Part shown: piece after piece, positions 5,715 through 7,169 of the stretch
Layout: each line of letters opens with the position of its first letter
Position numbering within the stretch: the stretch's first letter is position 1
From: Actinomycetota bacterium
GTDB taxonomy: Bacteria; Actinomycetota; Thermoleophilia; Gaiellales; Gaiellaceae
Reading direction: 5' to 3'
NCBI GenBank assembly: GCA_003170995.1
Contig: PMXT01000157.1
Location: 1-7,169, forward strand
DNA: 7,169 nt
Translations under genes and position numbers: made by a program
Notes under the pieces: model-generated
What the model saw: only the letters and a program-made list of their open reading frames with translations
Databases searched by the model: none
What the model was told of the DNA's origin: nothing

Positions 5715-6854
5715 TCATGTACGCGGCCGCTCCGGCCAATCGACGCGACCGATCCAGCGCTCACGGTCGGCCGCATACCAGGCGATCGTGCGCGAGATGC
5801 CCTCTTCCCAGGACACCTTTGGCTCCCAGCCGGTCTCGCGCTTGAGCTTCTCGTAGCCGACCCGGAGCGCCAGCACGTCGCTCGCACCGGGGCGGAAGCG
5901 TTTCTCTACCGAGACCAGCTCGCGTCCGGCGGGCCAGTAGCCCTCGCTCTCCCCGATCTCGAGGATCTTCTCGGCCCAATCCAGCATCGAGATGTTCTCG
6001 CCCTGGCCGTAGACGTAGAGATCGCCGGGGATGCCATGGGCCGCGACGGTCAGGTGCCCGCGTACGCCGTCGCTGCAGAAGCAGAAGTCGCGCAGTGGCT
6101 CCAGGTTGCCAAGCTCGATCTGCTCGCGCTCGAGCGCCTGGGTGATGATCGTCCCGGTCACGTAACGCGGGTTCTGGCGCGGACCGTAGTTGTTGAACAT
6201 ACGCGTCACAACGCCGGGGACGCCGAAGGCATCGTGGTAGTTCATGGTCAGGAAGTCGGCCGCGACCTTGCTCGTGGCGTAGATCGACTTGGGGTTGATC
6301 GGCGAGCGCTCGTGCAGGATGAGACCGCCGTCAGAATCGAAGTCGTGCTGGTGAGCTACCGCCTCGCGCACGTTTCCGTACTCCTCGGAGGTGCCGGCGG
6401 TGTCGAACTTCTCCAGCTCGAGGCCGTGGTCGACGATCGACTGGAGCAGGTTGAGCGTGCCGACCGTGTTTGCCATCACCGTCTCGTAGGGCCGGTGCCA
6501 CGACTCCCCCACATGCGCCTGCGCTCCGAGGTGGAAGACGTATGGCTTGTCGGGCGCCTTGAGCAAGTCCCTGATCAGGTAGTCGATCGAGGTCTTGTCG
6601 GTGAGATCGGCGAAGTGAACGTCGATCCGCCCTTTGAGGTGGCCAATGTTGTTGAGAGCGCCGCTCGAGGTGGCGCGCACGAAGGCATGCACATGGGCCC
6701 CGAGCTCCACCAGCGCCTCGGTCAGGTGCGAGCCCATGAAGCCGTCGGAGCCGGTCACGAGCACTGTGCGTCCGCGGTAGATATCGCCGAACTCCTCGCT
6801 GAGCTCCGCGAGTGCTTGCTCGGGCCAGGGAGAGTCTTGTCTCGTTGAGTTCAT
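5715..6854 (-). CDS. NAD-dependent nucleotide-sugar epimerase/dehydratase (GDP-mannose 4,6-dehydratase-like)
   Basis: The 379-residue extended short-chain dehydrogenase has about 27 residues before the Rossmann core. The cofactor loop is TGSDGFMG at 34-41, the catalytic region is TSEEYG at 155-160, and Y192 and K196 lie in [25 protein letters not shown] at 219-230 and [11 protein letters not shown] at 247-257 are substrate-side patterns of dehydratase/epimerase enzymes. The T-S-E triad suits a 4,6-dehydratase, giving a 4-keto-6-deoxy sugar nucleotide. Its place directly before a GDP-fucose-synthase-like gene suggests GDP-mannose as substrate. However, the GQDG loop and the NHESPRRG stretch of classical Gmd are missing, and it resembles RmlB/LegB-like enzymes about as well, so no gmd symbol is given. 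ATG 6854 is supported by GGAG 8 bases upstream (minus strand CTCCGGAGACCAGCGC). A TANNNT box at 6875-6880 may belong to its promoter. Confidence 0.8.
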   Translation of the reverse strand: MNSTRQDSPWPEQALAELSEEFGDIYRGRTVLVTGSDGFMGSHLTEALVELGAHVHAFVRATSSGALNNIGHLKGRIDVHFADLTDKTSIDYLIRDLLKAPDKPYVFHLGAQAHVGESWHRPYETVMANTVGTLNLLQSIVDHGLELEKFDTAGTSEEYGNVREAVAHQHDFDSDGGLILHERSPINPKSIYATSKVAADFLTMNYHDAFGVPGVVTRMFNNYGPRQNPRYVTGTIITQALEREQIELGNLEPLRDFCFCSDGVRGHLTVAAHGIPGDLYVYGQGENISMLDWAEKILEIGESEGYWPAGRELVSVEKRFRPGASDVLALRVGYEKLKRETGWEPKVSWEEGISRTIAWYAADRERWIGRVDWPERPRT

Positions 6855-6942
6855 GCGCTGGTCTCCGGAGGCAAAGAGTAGTCGGTAGTCAGGTCGAGCG
6901 TCCTTCGGGTGAGCTTCTGAGGAGCCCTCGCGAACAATCTTG

Positions 6943-7169
6943 TCATTCAGCGCGGAAACACTCTCCCCAACTCGGCAATCGACTCCGATACGCGTGTGAT
7001 CGAGGACGACGCCGCGTGAGGAAGAGCGGAACGCTGGCGAGCGAGATGACGATAGCGCTTCCTACCGTCTTCTCGGCGAGTTCCGAGCGTCGCAGAACGG
7101 CGAGACCGACGGTCGCGAAGGCGAAGTTGAGGGCGAGTCCGCTCGCTGCCTGCGCGGCGGCGTAGAGGC
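6943..7169 (-). CDS. C-terminal end of a membrane protein (5' end outside window)
   Basis: On the minus strand a frame is open from the window edge (first whole codon at 7167-7165) to TGA at 6945-6943, giving 74 residues with no start codon in the window. Codons end almost always in G or C through the first 50 or so, as in the neighbouring real genes. The protein begins LYAAAQAASGLALNFAFA, continues with TVGLAVLRRSELAEK and then GSAIVISLASVPLFL, giving two membrane helices separated by a short charged loop. It ends in a basic tail of RRRPRSHAYRSR type. This fits the C-terminus of a polytopic inner-membrane protein such as a Wzx-type flippase, polysaccharide transporter or membrane glycosyltransferase, but no family motif is present, so function is not assigned. 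It lies 88 bp upstream of the dehydratase gene on the same strand, likely in the same operon. Confidence 0.65.
   Translation of the reverse strand, partial: LYAAAQAASGLALNFAFATVGLAVLRRSELAEKTVGSAIVISLASVPLFLTRRRPRSHAYRSRLPSWGECFRAE

Noticed and set aside
5652..6848. 398-codon open frame on the plus strand
   Set aside because: It lies opposite the dehydratase gene, which has clear cofactor and catalytic motifs. The plus-strand product has no recognisable domain and is a shadow caused by GC-rich third positions.
6812..7165. 117-codon plus-strand frame at the right edge
   Set aside because: It is arginine/serine-rich without a domain, and it lies opposite the start of the dehydratase gene and the minus-strand membrane-protein frame, which has better codon use.
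1..7169. tRNA, rRNA, riboswitch, replication origin or phage attachment site
   Set aside because: Nothing resembling a cloverleaf, a conserved rRNA segment or a known riboswitch core was seen on either strand.

Overview
This looks like part of a cell-surface polysaccharide biosynthesis region from a high-GC bacterium. The GC-rich third codon positions, the GTG starts, the IS3-type transposase fragment and several start codons without a Shine-Dalgarno suggest an actinobacterium, possibly Thermoleophilia. The taxonomy is inferred from style alone; there is no rRNA or other marker gene here.

Layout from left to right. (1) Bases 1-741 (+) are the C-terminal part of a calcium-binding FG-GAP/VCBS-repeat protein. 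It has four almost identical 57-residue repeats and the start of a fifth. (2) About 765-1129 (+) is the left end of an IS3-family insertion sequence: a candidate terminal repeat and OrfA, with no OrfB and no right end. The OrfA frame runs on through unrelated sequence to the start of the next gene. (3) Bases 1336-2715 (+) encode a polytopic O-antigen ligase/polymerase-like (Wzy_C) membrane protein. (4) Bases 2750-3589 (-) encode a SAM-dependent methyltransferase with visibly lower GC. (5) Bases 3799-4680 (+) encode a GT2 glycosyltransferase of rhamnosyltransferase type. (6) Bases 4745-5668 (-) encode a GDP-L-fucose synthase-like reductase. (7) Bases 5715-6854 (-) encode an NAD-dependent nucleotide-sugar dehydratase/epimerase just upstream in the same operon. 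(8) Bases 6943-7169 (-) are the C-terminal end of a hydrophobic membrane protein that runs off the window.

Working model (inference): the dehydratase and GDP-fucose-synthase-like enzyme supply a 6-deoxy-hexose nucleotide sugar in the cytoplasm. The GT2 enzyme adds a sugar to a lipid-linked oligosaccharide, and the methyltransferase may cap or decorate it. The ligase/polymerase joins or transfers units at the outer membrane face, and the right-edge membrane protein could be the exporter. The repeat protein is probably secreted, but its link to the pathway is only positional. The frequent strand switches, the lower-GC methyltransferase and the IS remnant make this look like a mosaic, rearranged locus rather than one clean operon.

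Nothing here is clearly a new type of system. The points most worth a second look are the A-B-B-A arrangement of the VCBS repeats, the recurring TANNNT box 6-8 bases before start codons that lack a Shine-Dalgarno (candidate leaderless genes), and a dehydratase that sits where gmd would be expected but lacks the classical Gmd signatures.
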